DNA of 64,000 nucleotides from Manihot esculenta (GCF_001659605.2 NC_035161.2:34319191-34383190), one strand, 5' to 3'. Positions 12,001-26,000 are shown, counted from the first letter of the stretch. Translations and numbers: made by a program. Notes: generated by a model from the sequence alone, not told the origin.

Positions 12001-15000
12001 AATTCTTGACAAGCTTTTAGCATAGGACAGTAATACGAATGTTTGCAGGTGCATGCTATCGTTCATTTTTTTCAGTTTGCGTTGATCTCAAGTTTTTAAT
12101 TTTTCTTCCCTTTATGAATTTGTTTGTAAAGCATCTAGTGCATTGTCCTTTTTGCAGCTTCCAAGAACTTTAAATCATAAGAGTTTAGGTAAAAACATTG
12201 TTGCTGATCTATTAGATAGCTTGATGGTGCTAACTTTTGAGCATCTTGAATCGTGTGCAAACAATAAACGTTTGGGTGAGGTATTTTCTGAAGCCACCTT
12301 TGTTCAAATTCTGAGTCATCTTTATGTTGTAAGCGTGTGACTTTTTATTTAATTGATCAGTCATTTTTATTTTGTAGGTGTTTGAAACTCTTCTGGATTC
12401 CTTCATGCTAACTATTCTAAACACATATAAATCAAAGTTTGCTCAGGTAATTCATCTATCTCGCATATGGGTAAATGAACTGGAGCTGTTAAAAAGGGAC
12501 TCCTAGTGCAAGACTGTGTGCTTTGTGTTGGTGGGGGAGGATCATGTAATGTGTGTAGCCTTCTGGTAAGCATAGCAAGTAGCCTGATCATAGTGCTTAG
12601 GCTCAATGAAGGGATGTATATGAGAACTGTCATGTGCATTCATTTGAAGAAGATTGAATCTAGTGAGGTGTTGCCCAACTTTCTCCTTATTTAATTACTA
12701 CCTTTTGCATGCAGTTTGTCATGTTCTATGCCTGTGCTCTGGATCCTGAAAAATGTGGTGTGAAATTTGCCAAAACACTTGCAGATAGGTTTAGCTGCAG
12801 TGACAATCCAGTTACCAGGTAAAATGATTTTTTATATTAACAAGGATGGAGCTATTTCCACAAACAATTTGGGTGAATAGACAACTTTATGAATGTTGTT
12901 AACTAACTAGATGAAGATAACTCATGTTTATTTTCATCACTGAATGTTCTTTTCTTCTTCTCTTTTCTTTTCAATCTTATCATCAACTGATTTTTATCTC
13001 TCTTTCAATTTCTTTCAGTGTTCCAATGCAAATATAATGAATAAATATGACAAAATAACAAAAATGGTCAATAAACACAGTCATCAATAATTTTTATTCA
13101 TTTGCGGACTTCTACATTTCAAATGGGTAATGGATGAGTTTTGGGCCAAATTGTGTCTTGTCTTCATTTCTATAGTTTTTTTCATTTTTGCATTTGAATT
13201 GTTACAACAAGTTTCTTGAGAATTTTTTTCCCCCAATTAATTTTAGTTGATAGTTGTGGACCTAGAATTTGAACCCAAGTCGGACTTTCTTTTTCGTTTT
13301 TGAAATAAAAGTTGGGTGGTGAAAAGTATGTATTTAATTGGAACAGCATCAGGTGCATTGAAGTTGAGAGATGGCTTTTGAGAAATTAAGGTTTTAACTA
13401 GAAAAATAGTTTCATGGCAATTTTAATGACAGTTATGGTAGAAGGTACGTATGGATGCGCATTTTTGTTGAACCAATTTAATAATATCGATAATGAGGGT
13501 GATTTTGGTGTAGTAGTACTTTATTTGTGACCGAGAGGTCATGTTTTTGAGCCACAACCATAAAAACAGCCTTTTGCAAAGCAGGAGTAAGGCTTTGTGC
13601 GTCAGCCCTACTTAGAGCCATAACTTGGGATGCTCTGTGCACTAGGTCACTTATTTTTCTTAATTTATAATATCATATATCATTAATTAGTCAGTTTGGT
13701 TTTGGGAATAGCTTTATCCTATTAACAAATGCTTTTATTTGGCTATTGTTCATTCATATTTTCAAGGACATTTGAATAGTGACACTTAATTTGGACAGAA
13801 ACTTTTCCCTCGTAAAATAATATTCACTCTAGTTCCCATGCTAAATTATGGTTCTTTGCCCTTTTTTTTTTTGCTATGCAGGATGAGTGCTGTGGCTTAT
13901 CTTGCTAGTTACTTGGCTCGTGCAAAGTTTTTGTCTCCTGCTTTTGTTGCTAGCACATTGAAAAGGTTCTGAAGAATGTTTTTACTCTTCTTTTATTTGT
14001 CTTGAATATCAACTTGTAACTTGAGGTGGATGCTGTTGCATGAAGTTGGTATAATAGAAAAAATTAATGAGTATCCCATTTGATGTGGATTACATTGTTC
14101 TATGGTGTTTCAGGCTGGTGGACTGGTGTTTAGAATATTGTGAAACTCAGGGTAGTGACATGAACCCAAAAGCACATCGAGTTTTCTACTCTGGATGTCA
14201 GGTATCTTTGATAGCAATAATTTTTCTCGCTAATCATCTTATTTTTTTACGCAACCACAAAGACTAAGAGCATGGATTTTTTCGATCTGAAAATGCACTT
14301 TGTACATACATTCTTATAGATGTGCTTTTTTCCACATTATTTTCTATGTATACAACATCATTAAATGGTTAACTTAAAGGAATACTTTTGTTATTGCTAT
14401 ACCTTTCATCACAATTAGTTACATATCTGCTACTAGTGTCGCTATTGCTACTGCTCAAAATGCTTTGCTTTGGTGCTGTTGTGATGGCCTTAATCTAATG
14501 CTGCCAAGTGCAGCATTGCCCTGCCACCAAATTATTATTGGTACTGCAAGTGCCAACATATTACTTGGTATGGCCACTGCTCCTACCTCTCTGTATGCTG
14601 GTAATGCAACCATTTCTTGTCTTCATTCATTGCGATAGGTAAATTTCGTTTCTACGGACTTCTACATTGACATGACATGTGAAACTGCTGCACTGATGTT
14701 GCAACCTTCATCTTTGCTGTTATTGCAATTTGCAGACCATCACATTGAATTGTTTAAAACTGAAATATTTCTTTATTCATTCTCTTCCAAGCCTTTTTTC
14801 TGATCTGCAGAAGAGAGAAAGAGAGAGACATTTTAAGTAGTACTAGTTTTGTTTTGTTTTTTTAAAATTTTTTGTTGGATCCCTGCATTTACCTTCTCCC
14901 CAGTATTATCAGGTTCTGGTATTTGTTCAGGATATAGACATATAGTGCTCATCTGCTTGGCAATTATGGTGAACATCACGTCCAATGTAATTCAATGGTC

Positions 15001-16512
15001 ACTTGTTTAGTTTCTAACATGCCTTGTCCTGGCAGAATCTTTTACTCTGAAATAAAGAGGTTTGTAAATTGTAAAGAGTTTAGTGCTACATATTTATTTG
15101 CATTGCCTCTTTTGCTCTTGGCCGACATTTTGTGCTGGTGGTATTGAATATGTGACGTCTCCCCCTACTCTGTAGTATGCACGCTAATTTGAAGTTCCTA
15201 ATTTCTTCAGTTGATTGTATTTCTACTCAAAATTCTGGCATTGTTGCCAAACTTGTTTCTTGATGGTCAAATTCTGTACTGCAGGCCATAATGTATGTGC
15301 TCTGCTTTCGTATGAAGTCGCTTATGGATGTTCCTAGGTTCAAATCTCAGCTTCTGCTCATGCCTCTAGAGCCTGTTTTGAAGCATAAATTGGATCCTCT
15401 TAAGGTGAGATCTATTTGCAGTATGGTTTCAAATTTTAGGAATTGACAAGTGGGGAATAAAAAGAGGGTGTGATGGGGAAGAACCGCTTAAAAAATCTAG
15501 GACATCTCTTCTTTCTTTGTTGGTCTTAACATGGAAGAATATGGTTAATCATTATTCTTCATGAACAGGTTTGCCTGCCATCCATAGTAGAAGAGTTTCT
15601 CAAACAGGCAAAAGCTGCTTATTTGTTCACCACATCTGAAACATTCATTTTTGAAGATATGTTAGAATCGGATTTTTCTAAGGACTTTGGTGGACTGGAG
15701 AGACTGGACATGTTCTTCCCATTTGACCCATGTTTGCTGAAAAAAAGTGACAGGTTTGCATTCTTAGCTTTGGCATGAACTGAGGAAGAGGGTGTGAGGA
15801 TGCATTTTTGCTTGTCCATTTGACAATAATTAGTCCTGTTCAATATTGAGTTGCATAGAGAAAGAATGGAATCATTATTTTGCTTCGGTTTTCTGTTGGC
15901 CAAGATGGTAAACTTGCATTAGTTGCTGAATTCATTTGTGTGATTTAGAATGAGAAAACTTCTACAAGGTAAGGCGTTCAATTCATTCATGTTCTATAGC
16001 ATTTTGTGGCATTAAGTTCATTGTGCAGAACATACTGTCAAAATTTTAAATTCAAACCTTAATACCATGCAACTGGTCTACGCTATGGTTTTGACTGGTA
16101 TTATAAATGTAGCTGCAATGAGCTGATTTATTAAGCATGGTGATGATACAGATTCCGAGTATTTTGCTGACAGGTCCTCCCCCTGTCTTTTCTTTTGATA
16201 ATTCTTTTTAGAGGTTACATACGGCCAAATTTCGTGTACTGGAAGCATGTCAGAACTACTTATGGTAGTGATGAGGACGATAGCAGCGATGCAGATATTG
16301 CTGAGGATTTTGTTGCAGAGAATGGGGAGAGTTCCATGGAAGAAGGAAGGACAGGAAGTTTAGATGAGCAATATCTTGAGCTTGATGAATTTGACCATGC
16401 AATGAACAAGATGTCAATCACTCCTAAGAATGGGTTCACTTATAGATTTGGAGGTGAACAAATGAAAATGCCCTCAAGAATAAGACCCTCTACGACTCCT
16501 GAATCTTTGTGA
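9058..16512 (+). CDS. RRN3: RRN3/TIF-IA, RNA polymerase I-specific initiation factor
   Basis: Fifteen exons: 9058-9174, 9966-10049, 10144-10215, 10297-10368, 10452-10712, 11473-11580, 11656-11766, 12158-12280, 12378-12446, 12715-12818, 13882-13965, 14114-14201, 15285-15404, 15569-15753, 16212-16512. The joined frame is 1,899 nt, 632 aa, close to the length known for plant RRN3. Recognisable RRN3-family (PF05327) blocks are DSYHQLVGVMHHSERLAPDE, LVSNFMPPMYLVYTLKQP, MPTTFKKDLEKDHLMYR, FVMFYACALDPEKCG, FRMKSLMDVPRFKSQLL and the signature FFPFDPCLLKKSDR...YIRPNFVYW. RRN3 is a HEAT-like helical protein that bridges RNA polymerase I to the promoter factors in the nucleolus and drives rRNA synthesis; its activity is set by phosphorylation. 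Acidic stretches lie near residues 258-275 (ELEDADEVDDDENDYGE) and 547-565 (SDEDDSSDADIAEDF). The last intron boundary adds a Gly (DRGYIRP) and is the least certain. Convergent with the AHL gene. Confidence 0.93.
13510..13658 (+). mobile_element. Au-SINE-like element in an RRN3 intron
   Basis: In the intron between exons 10 and 11, the stretch GTGACCGAGAGGTCATGTTT, GAGCCACAACC, AAACAGCCTTTTGCAAAGCA, GGAGTAAGGCT ... GGGATGCTCTGTGCACTAGG follows the order of blocks in the plant Au SINE family: B-box region, AACAGCC-TTGCAAAGCAGGG-TAAGGCT, then GTGCACTGGG and a T-rich end. It is diverged from that consensus, so it is an old, inactive copy in the sense orientation of RRN3. A short T-rich tail (CACTTATTTTT) follows. 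Confidence 0.65.
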
Positions 16513-17251
16513 TGCCCAAGTTTAGATGGTAGAGACCATTCTTCATGCTAACAATATTCTGCTGATATGTTTTTGGGCTTTAACAAATCTGGCTTTCACT
16601 AGTTGATTCATCGTACGGTATATGGTTCAACTTTTGCTTCGAAGCTGTTGTATATTGAGTTGGGTTGTAGTTTGCACATTTACCATTTAGGAATTTCAGA
16701 TTTCCAACTTCAGTGAATCTAATTTCTAAACTAACATGATAAATCAAAGGTGTATATTACATTGACGTTTGACTGTTCCATAGAATATTTTAATCTCTCC
16801 TGACCTCTTTTAATTGATTTTCTTTCTACTTTGTTTGCAAACCTTGGCCAAAAAAAAAAAAAAAAAGCTAACAGTTTATTTTTCGAATAAAGTTAAACAT
16901 CCTGTAAGAATATAAATAACTATATATGTATAATTTTCAAATAATGAAAGAATTTGAATTTCAATGAAAAATATTTAAAATTCTAGAAGCATAAGCTTTA
17001 AAATTTATATATATGTATATTTTTTACAGAAAACATACATTATTCGGAAATATAAAAAAATATAAAAATATAAAATAGAACACCTGATTCTATGCAAAAA
17101 GGATAGCCTACCAAGCTCCAAGGGTAGGTATTCTGTGGTATAAGTTGAACAACACTGTCTACGGATCGCAAGAGGAGACATTCTATGGTATCAGCTTCTC
17201 TCTGAGTGTCGAGGCTCACACAAAAGAACAAATTATAGGAGGGAGTCTTGT
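16513..17251. other. Converging 3' ends of RRN3 and the AHL gene
   Basis: 3'-untranslated DNA of RRN3 (from the left) and of the AHL gene (from the right) meet here. An A run at about 16852-16866 and AT-rich sequence follow. Nothing coding is supported; the short ORFs at 17040-17261 and 17145-17519 are shadows of the AHL last exon and its 3' UTR. Confidence 0.5.
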
Positions 17252-20200
17252 CTATTTCCATGGCACATTCGGCATGCCCAGGAGAGTGCTGTTGTTGCAG
17301 CCTCCAGTGCTGTGGTTAGGAGGGCTTCCAAGCCCAACAGACGATTCACTAAAAGTTCCACGGGACGTAGGGCTTCCTGCTATTGATGCGCCTGGAGCAT
17401 ACAAGGTTTCAGGTTGGTTAATCCCCAGACTTGATTCTTTCCAATCTTCCGAAATAAAACTACCAACAATAACCTGCAAATACACCATTGCATCAATATG
17501 CAAGTCCCATAAATGGTAGTAAGGGAATAAAAAATACATATTTTCAAAATACTGAGGAAAAGGAAAAGGGAAGAAATAAAAAGAATCAATTTCTGAAACC
17601 TCAGTGCTTGTGCAACACTGTTTGATTCAGCACAAATGAAATAATGAAGACCAGAAGATAAAAGAACCTGAACAGAAGATGCTGCTGTGAGGAGAACTGC
17701 CACTCCACCTAGAACACGACCATCAGGCCCGGCTAGTAAAACACTTAAGCCACCTGTTCTACCGCGCTGACCACTACTCTCCGAAGGGAGAAATGAACCA
17801 GATAGTGACAAAATCTCAAATCGTCCCTGCCCACAAAAAATAATAGGAGTGTAGCATGATTAATACAGAATATTTAAGAATGAAATTCCCCACAAACCTG
17901 TCTGAACTCTGAACAAAACATGAACTTTAATCTAATAATGAGGACAATAGCTTAAAAAATTAGCTGATCCAATTCAACAAAGTCATTGATGTGTGCAAAT
18001 GACAACATTTACAAGATGCAGGTTATGTTGTCCTGGCAGAACAAATTGCATTATAACAATGATAACAATATGACCAGTCACGAAAGAACACGATATGTGC
18101 CAGTTGCTAGTGTAATAACTGATATGTCAACATTAGCCGATATTAGCATTTACCAATCTATATTTTTTCTTTTGGTTTCCATAATTCAAGTTTGTAAGTA
18201 TCAGTACCAGACAAGTTCCAACTACTTTAGATCCACCACCAGATGAGAAATAGCCAGAATTTGTGACCCATGTATAGGAATTTCCAGTTATGCACTAACA
18301 ACTAGAAGAAAGCATTCTAGGAAGAACATCTTTGGCAAGCCACTCAGGGGCTAATAATAGTCCAGTTTAAGAATTAACATGAAGGAAAATCAAGCTCTGC
18401 TGGCATAGAGATAGAAAGATGCTCTTTTCTCGTGGTTTTAACAGGTTTCCCTTCATCATTTATCAATTCCTTCGTGAACAAGACTCTCAGCAGCTGAGGA
18501 TATATGTTAGATTAAAATTCAATATTATTATTACTACTATTATTATTTTGTTTTCCTACATATATGCAATTTCGCTGTTTTATGGGTCTACATATTGTAC
18601 TTTTAATAGAATATATTAACTGAGAAAATCTGATTATTTGGTGGTTGTGATTCCTTACTCAACCACAACACAACAAAAAACAATGAATACACACACATGC
18701 GCAAGAGAGAGAGTCCATTACTGCAACTAGTGTTCAATTATTTCTTCCCTGCAACTATTGACTTCAATTAGTTACTCAACTTTAGCTAATGATTCCCCCT
18801 CCTCCAAACTCATAAAGATCATCAATCTCTGTAAACAACATTTTCTAGCCTCCTACACCACCACCACCACCACCACCACCTCCTACTACAACCCAAAAAA
18901 AAAAGTTCTGCAAGAGAAAATGGAGCAAATTTGTTTTCTGTGACTGTAAATGGATATACAAAATAAAGCAACCAAAACTTAGATCACACCTCATATGTTA
19001 CAGTTCCACCTGATGTTGCAGGTTGATGAAGTGTTACATTGGATACAGCACCATTTGCTGACAAAATGCAGACACCTCTTGGGCCATTTTGGGAGAATGA
19101 CATTATCTTCAATAACACATCCTGAGAGGATAAATTTAAAATCAAATAAAACTGTTCATGAGAAAAGAAGAAACCATACTAGTAAAACATTCAAATAGCA
19201 AGAAAATAAATGCACAAAAGATGCTCCTTATTTGCGATAACCTAACGGCATTTTGTTGTTTAACTCGCATCGATTTGTATTAGCAGATGAGTCAAGTAGA
19301 ATAAAGAGGTGAGTAGTAGCCATCTCAATTGCTGTCTCCAAATTGTCAGAAAAAAAAGAAATGGAATATAAATTTACAAGTTCGTAAACGTGTCAAATAA
19401 TATTGTGATGGCCCAGCCATAAAAATGCTAGACCATGCTTATAGTGTTTGACTAGAAATCATGGATTTAAATAGCGGCCATGTTCGCAATTATAGTCACA
19501 GATGGCGTAAATGGCTGTAACATAACAGTAACGGCTTATCGCTGTGCAAATTTTAAAAAATTGCAAAACTCATAAAATGAAGTGATATATAAAGGTATGA
19601 GAATATCCAAGTATTAATACATCAAATAAAAACATTTAATCCATCGTTGTTAAACATCTTTAACAATAATTAATCTATAACCAAAATAACAATGTAAATG
19701 ATATAGATAGTAAAGAATAATTTTTCATATTCTAAATTTGACAACAAGAATGTGGCATCCAACATTATTTTCTTTAACAAATAAGTAAAAAGAAGTCAGA
19801 AATAAAGATAAATAACACAAGTTTTATAAGGTATAAATTTGTAGAATTAGAAAGATAGTTTTAAGAGAAAATAAGTGAGACATTTATCAATAGATAGCTA
19901 ATTTTTCATGGAAATTTGAGAAAAATGAGATACAACAGTATAAAACTTTCCAATTTAGAAAAAACAAAATGAGTTAGTTATTCCCACGTGGCCTTGAAAA
20001 AAAAAGTAACGGTTGTTACTGTTACTTAATAGTAAATAATGGCATTTTCCGTGTTATATAATAGAGGTAATGGCGGTTACAGGAACAAATTTTTCTCACC
20101 AACGGGAGGATAAAAAATATATAAATAATTGAAACCATGCTAGAAATGCTACCATGTGCTGCATTAATTGCATCTACAATTTATGGAGACGCTTATTTTG

Positions 20201-21941
20201 GTTATCAGGCACATCATGTTTTAGGTTCATTGGCATCACCCTTTAACAAACATATCTTAATCAACAAAAAAGAAAGAGAGAAAAAAGAGGAAGACAGGAA
20301 ATCAGGAATAATGAATCTTCCCCTGTATTGCAGTATGAGTTGCAAGTACATAATAATCCAGTAAAATAATGTAAGCCGAACACATTAAGCTGTATTATAA
20401 AACATTTCAGGAAACCATACCAGCATTATTAAATGTTATGAGGAATGAAAATTTCAAGGCTAAAAGCTTTGTACTATTTGAATGTTTCTATTCCAGAAGT
20501 ACTTTATCGAATGAAACTTCTAACCCATTGTGAACTTGTCTTGACACAATATTCCATAACGAAGTTTGCAGTAGATAAAAATAAAAGCTATTCTCCCCTA
20601 GAAAAGGAGAAATATTTCACTCTAGGAACCTTGAACGAGTTAAACACGATGCAGATAACTTTATTAAGTTTCTAACGATCATCGAATGCCTTGCCAAAAA
20701 CAAAACTCAGTTTAACATTATAAATTCTGATATAGATATATACTGTTGAAAAGATAATTTTCACGAAGAGAGAGAAACTAAGTGATAATAAATCACCTCT
20801 CCAGCCTTCACTGTTATAACATGTGGTGCAAATCCAACTCCTGATCCTGGAAATCAATATTTGAAGGAAGAACAAATCATCACTAGAAGGCGAATATATG
20901 AGAAAACGTTAAATTAAATTCCATTTTGTGCTTGTTTGTTTAATCATGGGTACATGACCTAATATGAACTATTACTTCTGCATCACATTAAAATGTAAAA
21001 GGAAAAAGAAATAGCAAGTCCCCTCTAACCACTCGGTCAAAACTGGTTTAATTGGCCTTCTCAGTTTTGTTAATATATAATTCCAATTATAAATTATATT
21101 TCTATTAAAACAATAATTCAGCAGAAAACAAGGAATTGTTTTCCTTCCCATTTTCAAAAACAAATCCTTTCTTTAAAAGCAGTCAAGAAAAGTAACATAG
21201 ATAATATATATATATATATATAAAGAAAAAAAAGGAGGGGGGGGGGGGGGGGTGACGGGAGAGGATTGATGTAATAAGGGGCAAATTTGTCATTTGAGCA
21301 ATGAACACAGTAGAATCCAGCAAACCCAACAAAATAAATAACAAAATCAAAATCCTCGGCTTCAACCTTCGAGGAACACAGCCGATAGTAAAATCATACT
21401 GTAACAAGCAATTGATCAATCAAACTGACATACCAAGAGTAAGTTGGTTTTTGCGGCCAGAACCAGGAGGTCTGCCCCTTGCTTTCTTTGAAGTTGATGA
21501 TGGGGAAGAAGGTGACTGGAATCCAGAATGAAGAAGAGGAGACTGGTGGGGCTCATGGTGCTGGTGGTGGTGGGACAACGGAGATGTTAGGTTGAGGTTG
21601 ACATTACCATGGGGTGGAGAGTATTTCCTTGGCCGCCCGCGTTTCCTCTTGATTGGTTCCGCAGTATTCATGTCAAGTCCATCACCACCAACACCTATGC
21701 CGATCCCGCCACAACCCATTAGCATCATCTCATGGTGGTGCGGCGGGATTGATTGAACATGATGAAGTGTATCATCGTTAGTAATAGGCATGATGGGCTT
21801 GTAAACGTCAGTAACCCCATCTGCTCTGAATGCCAAGTTCATATTTGATGTTGGGGTTATGGTTGGGCTCTGATTCCTTTCACCGCCTCCACCATATGAT
21901 TCTCTTTCCTGACATTTTTCTTGGATCCCAATCATCATCAT
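17252..21941 (-). CDS. AT-hook motif nuclear-localised (AHL) protein, two AT-hooks plus PPC/DUF296
   Basis: Five exons on the reverse strand: 21434-21941, 20797-20846, 18990-19121, 17668-17826, 17252-17473; 1,071 nt, 356 aa. AT-hook 1 is KRKRGRPRKY (residues 98-107) and AT-hook 2 KKARGRPPGSGRK (152-164). The PPC domain begins GVGFAPHVITVKAGEDV and contains IMSFSQNGPRGVCILSANGA, GRFEILSLSGSFLPSE and GGLSVLLAGPDGRVLGGVAV; it makes AHL trimers and binds partner proteins. Two hooks plus PPC places it in the AHL1-14 side of the family. AHLs bind AT-rich matrix-attachment DNA and modulate hypocotyl growth, flowering and defence genes. The N-terminus is His- and Gly-rich. The ATG is the first of three consecutive Met codons. 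A leader intron is likely. Intron 2 (19122-20796) contains a repeat-like insertion. Confidence 0.93.
18852..18882. repeat. (CAC)n microsatellite in AHL intron
   Basis: A run of about eight CAC/ACC trinucleotides followed by an A-rich tract, inside the intron between AHL exons 3 and 4. It explains the Thr-rich short ORF seen on the forward strand, which is not a gene. Confidence 0.85.
21203..21252. repeat. (TA)n and G16 homopolymer in AHL intron 1
   Basis: An alternating TA tract (about 21203-21221) is followed by A-rich sequence and an uninterrupted run of 16 G (about 21237-21252). Such runs are prone to sequencing or assembly length error. Confidence 0.85.
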
Positions 21942-22440
21942 CTACCTCATCAGCGTATACCTCTAAAACCCTAACAAATCGACTATCATAAACCCAATTT
22001 TCTTTAAAACATCATTTCCAATTATCAATCCAAATTTCCATTCTTTTGTGTGTTTCGGGAAATCGATTCAGAGCATACATCTTAATTTTCTGCAATTTTT
22101 TCCAAATCCCCGGCATTTTTTTGCAAAGAAAAATTTTGAAATCCACTTCTATTTATTTTTGTTAAAATTCTGGAATGAAACTAACGTTCCTTCTGAATTT
22201 CTGATAGCATTTTTTATCTTGTCTTATTACTGAATATAAAATTGAGCTAGAATTTTTTTTAAACAAAAAAAAAACTTTTTCTGTTATTAAATAATCTTCA
22301 AAAAAATAAAAAGAAAGCAATTCCGAAAAATGAAAAATGCTTACCAATAGGAAATTGGATTTTGTACATGAAGGTCGATGCAAGCTTCGAAGCGCCAAGG
22401 AAAAATAACTCAGAAACTAGGGTTTTCGTAATTTTTTTAA
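21942..22440 (-). promoter_or_regulatory. 5' leader of the AHL gene with probable leader intron
   Basis: On the reverse strand a leader exon near 22344-22430 ends CCTATTG followed by GTAAGCATTTT, a strong donor. A candidate acceptor TTTGTTAG lies about 30 bases before the ATG (near 21971). This implies a leader intron of roughly 370 bases. Leader introns are common in AHL genes. Short ORFs here are not supported as genes. Confidence 0.5.
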
Positions 22441-22702
22441 AAAATTTTTAATTCTCTTTTTCTTTTATTTTTATTTACTTTTAAAAAACAGGATGTGCTT
22501 AAAAAAAAAAAAAATAAAAGCAGGCTGAATTATCTGTCGCATGGAAAAATGACAATGGCCTGCAGATGCCGACGCGATCGGACGCCACGCTCCAATTAGA
22601 TAGACCGAAGCATAGTCACTGATCATCATGGCGTCGTAAACTGAATCCAATAAACGGCCTTAAAAGCGCGTGAGTTGAGTAATTTACAAAGTTCTCTATC
22701 TG

Positions 22703-22733
<31 letters not shown>

Positions 22734-23026
22734 AATTCATTTCCCACAGAAAAAAAAATTCAATTATTACATTTATTAATTAAGTAAAAGTTCAGTTCAC
22801 TTAAAACAGAAGTCAAGAAATGGTTGTTCTATTCCTTTGATTTTTTTTTTAAATTTTACTTTAATTATTGAAATTTTATAATTTGCTTAAAAATAGTTAA
22901 TATTAATAATCCAACTCTGGAAGAAAATTGCACTGCTAGACCTTCTCATTCTCTGAAGAAATGTAGAAACCCTCATTGAAACCTCGAGTAAGAAGTTCTG
23001 GTGCCAATGCCAGGTCAAAAACAGAA

Positions 23027-23057
<31 letters not shown>

Positions 23058-26000
23058 GAAAAGAGACGTTGAAAGAGCCTAGCGGTGGTGCGTAGTGGAG
23101 AGAGAGGGATAGAAGGAGAAGATTTCTTTTATATATAATATATTAGTAAAATGGATATTCGGAAAAGATGACGAAGAAGAGTATGTGGGTGCCGTACGAC
23201 GGTGGAATGGTGGCGGTAGTAGTACAGATGATGGTGAACGACGGATGTAAAAATTTAAATCGGGGTTGAATTTTATTTTTTTTAGTGATAGTTTTAATTT
23301 TATTTAATTTATAAAAAATATTTATTTATATAAATAAATTTTTAAAATAAAATTTAATTTTAAATAAAAAAAACTAAAAGAATATTGTATACATAAAATT
23401 TTATAAATTAAATTAATTTGATCGTGTTAAATATTAAATATAAATTTTTAAAATTTTTTAATATTAGTTGTTTAAACGTTTATATATTAAAAAATATTTT
23501 TAATTTTAATATTTTAATTATATTTAAATTTTTTAAAATTTAAAATATAATCTTAAATTATTAAACTTATTTTTTATTTGTTTAGTGGTATTTATAGTAT
23601 TTTAAATTTTTATGAAATAATAAAATTATTATCATTTAATTTTGTCAATTTATAAAAAATTAATATATTCTTTTAAAAATTTAGAAACTGAATGTTAATT
23701 TTTTTAATTAATAAAAATTATATAAATATTCCATTAAATTTTCAAAAAGTTTCCTAAGTGAGGCCGTCACTCATGATGGTGTAGTGTTGCCGAGGACAGA
23801 GGCTGGTTCGTTGCGGGGGAAGTAGAGAGGGAGCGATTTTTATGGAGCCGTAGACTTGACGCAACCTGCGAGTCTTGTTTCTTACATAGTTTTCCATTTA
23901 TACCCCTAAGTAGTTTGCTTTCTGTCTCGTTTGGTGATCGTGTCATTGTGGGTCTATCTGGAAATCTACTATCTGTCGAATATCAAGTGTCGTTAGAATA
24001 GGGACGGACTTGATTTGAATTGAAATTTCAAAGCTTAGGCTTCAAAGCTTAGCCTAAGGTAGTTGCATTGGCCATGGCATTTCTCAAAGATGTGGGATTG
24101 AATCTCCTCTCCGATTTATTTTTTTTCGTAGCACTTTAAATGCTCAAACAGCATAATAAAAAAAAATTAAATTTAAATATTATTAACAAATTATTTTATT
24201 TACGTAAGGTTTTAAACATTACAATATTACAAATAAAATTGAATTTTGAATATTTCAAAAATACCTTTTTTTTAATTGTATATTACTGAGAATATATATC
24301 AAGATTCATTAACAACTTTCTTCGAACGTTCAACAATCAATCTGAAGCTGGTGGCTGTCGATCACCTATGAGCTCTTTTTTATGGTATGATATGATATTC
24401 ATTGAAGCATTTCTCGTTTTTGTGTAATCTTCCGATAAGATTGGAAAATGATTTGTGGAAAAGATATAAAACATGATGATTTACTCATCTTTTATAAATA
24501 TAATGATATTTCTTATAATAGTTAGATTCGTATCTAAATTATAGTTAAGATTTATGCATTCATAGTAATTGTTGTCCAATTTAAATTTATATTAACTTAA
24601 AATATATATATGCATAAATATTATTTTGCAAATTTCATAATTCAATATATATATATATATATATATACCAAAAGAATGAAAAACCTTAATTTTTAGAAGT
24701 TATTTATTTTGAGCAGTCTTTTATCTTTTTTTTTTTTTTTTATAAAACTGTTAAATAAATTTCCATATTTTACATTGAAAATATTTATTTAACCGAGTTA
24801 TTTATTGCATGGCAGTACTCTAGAAAAAAAAAATTATCCACTAAATAGAAAACTAGGTGAAAAATGTCGTGGCTGGGAAAATTTTTTATTTAAAGGCATT
24901 CAAATTATTCTTTACCATTTAAATTTATATATATTTTAATTAAATAAATATTAAATTATTTTTCATGCGAGATAAAATTTATATCTCGTGTATCTCATTT
25001 CATTAACAATTCTTACCTATATTCTCATAAAGCAACATGCAACTTATTTTTTTTTTATAAAAAAAAAAAGCAAAAGCAAACAATCTTTTTGAAGGGGTAG
25101 TGGTGAAAGCTCTTTTGCTGCTTTGTTATATAATAATAAAAAAGTAGTATATGATCATTATTATCTCACGTGTTTAAATAAAAACTCAAAGATTAATGAA
25201 TGAGATATGAGCTGGATCTCATATTAAAATTTATATGAAATTAATTCACGTGTGCATATAAATAAAATATATAGCATAAATGTTTTTCTTTATTTGTGAA
25301 TTTATTCAATAAATATAAATTTAAATATTTAAAAGATTACTCATTATATAATGATCAACCGAGTCACGTTTTATGTGAGAAATATATTGTTATTATTATT
25401 ATTATTATTTTTATTAAAAATTATATTTTCGATAGTGTATTATAATCTATGTAGCATTTAAATATATTGGTTAATAGAAAATAATTTATTTATAACTAAA
25501 GATACTATTAAGAAATTTACCTTATTTTGTGAATCATATTAATGTTATTATATATATTTATATAATTTATTGGAGTGAATGCTATTCAGTATAAAATTCG
25601 TACATGTATTCAATACATGAAATAATTAATAGGGCTAGTTGGATGAATGGGTCCCAATCAAATCAAGGTGGACCCACTCATTAAACAATTCAAAATTGTT
25701 GGTGTGCTGAATTCTTGTACAACAGCATTTTTCTAGTTTATTAATATCAATACTTTTTAAATAATGAAAAATATTTTCATACTATAATTTATTTTTCATA
25801 AAAATAATTATAATTCACATAGAAAATAATACTTATTTGATTGAAACTTTTTGCATTGTTAAGATCTTATTGAAATGCTGATATAGTTTTTGCATATTAT
25901 ATCAAATTTTTTGCATTTGGTATAAAAATATTATAGAGTTAAAATTGTGTCACATTTTAATATTATAAAAATTAAATTATAGTTTGTTCTAAAATTTATT

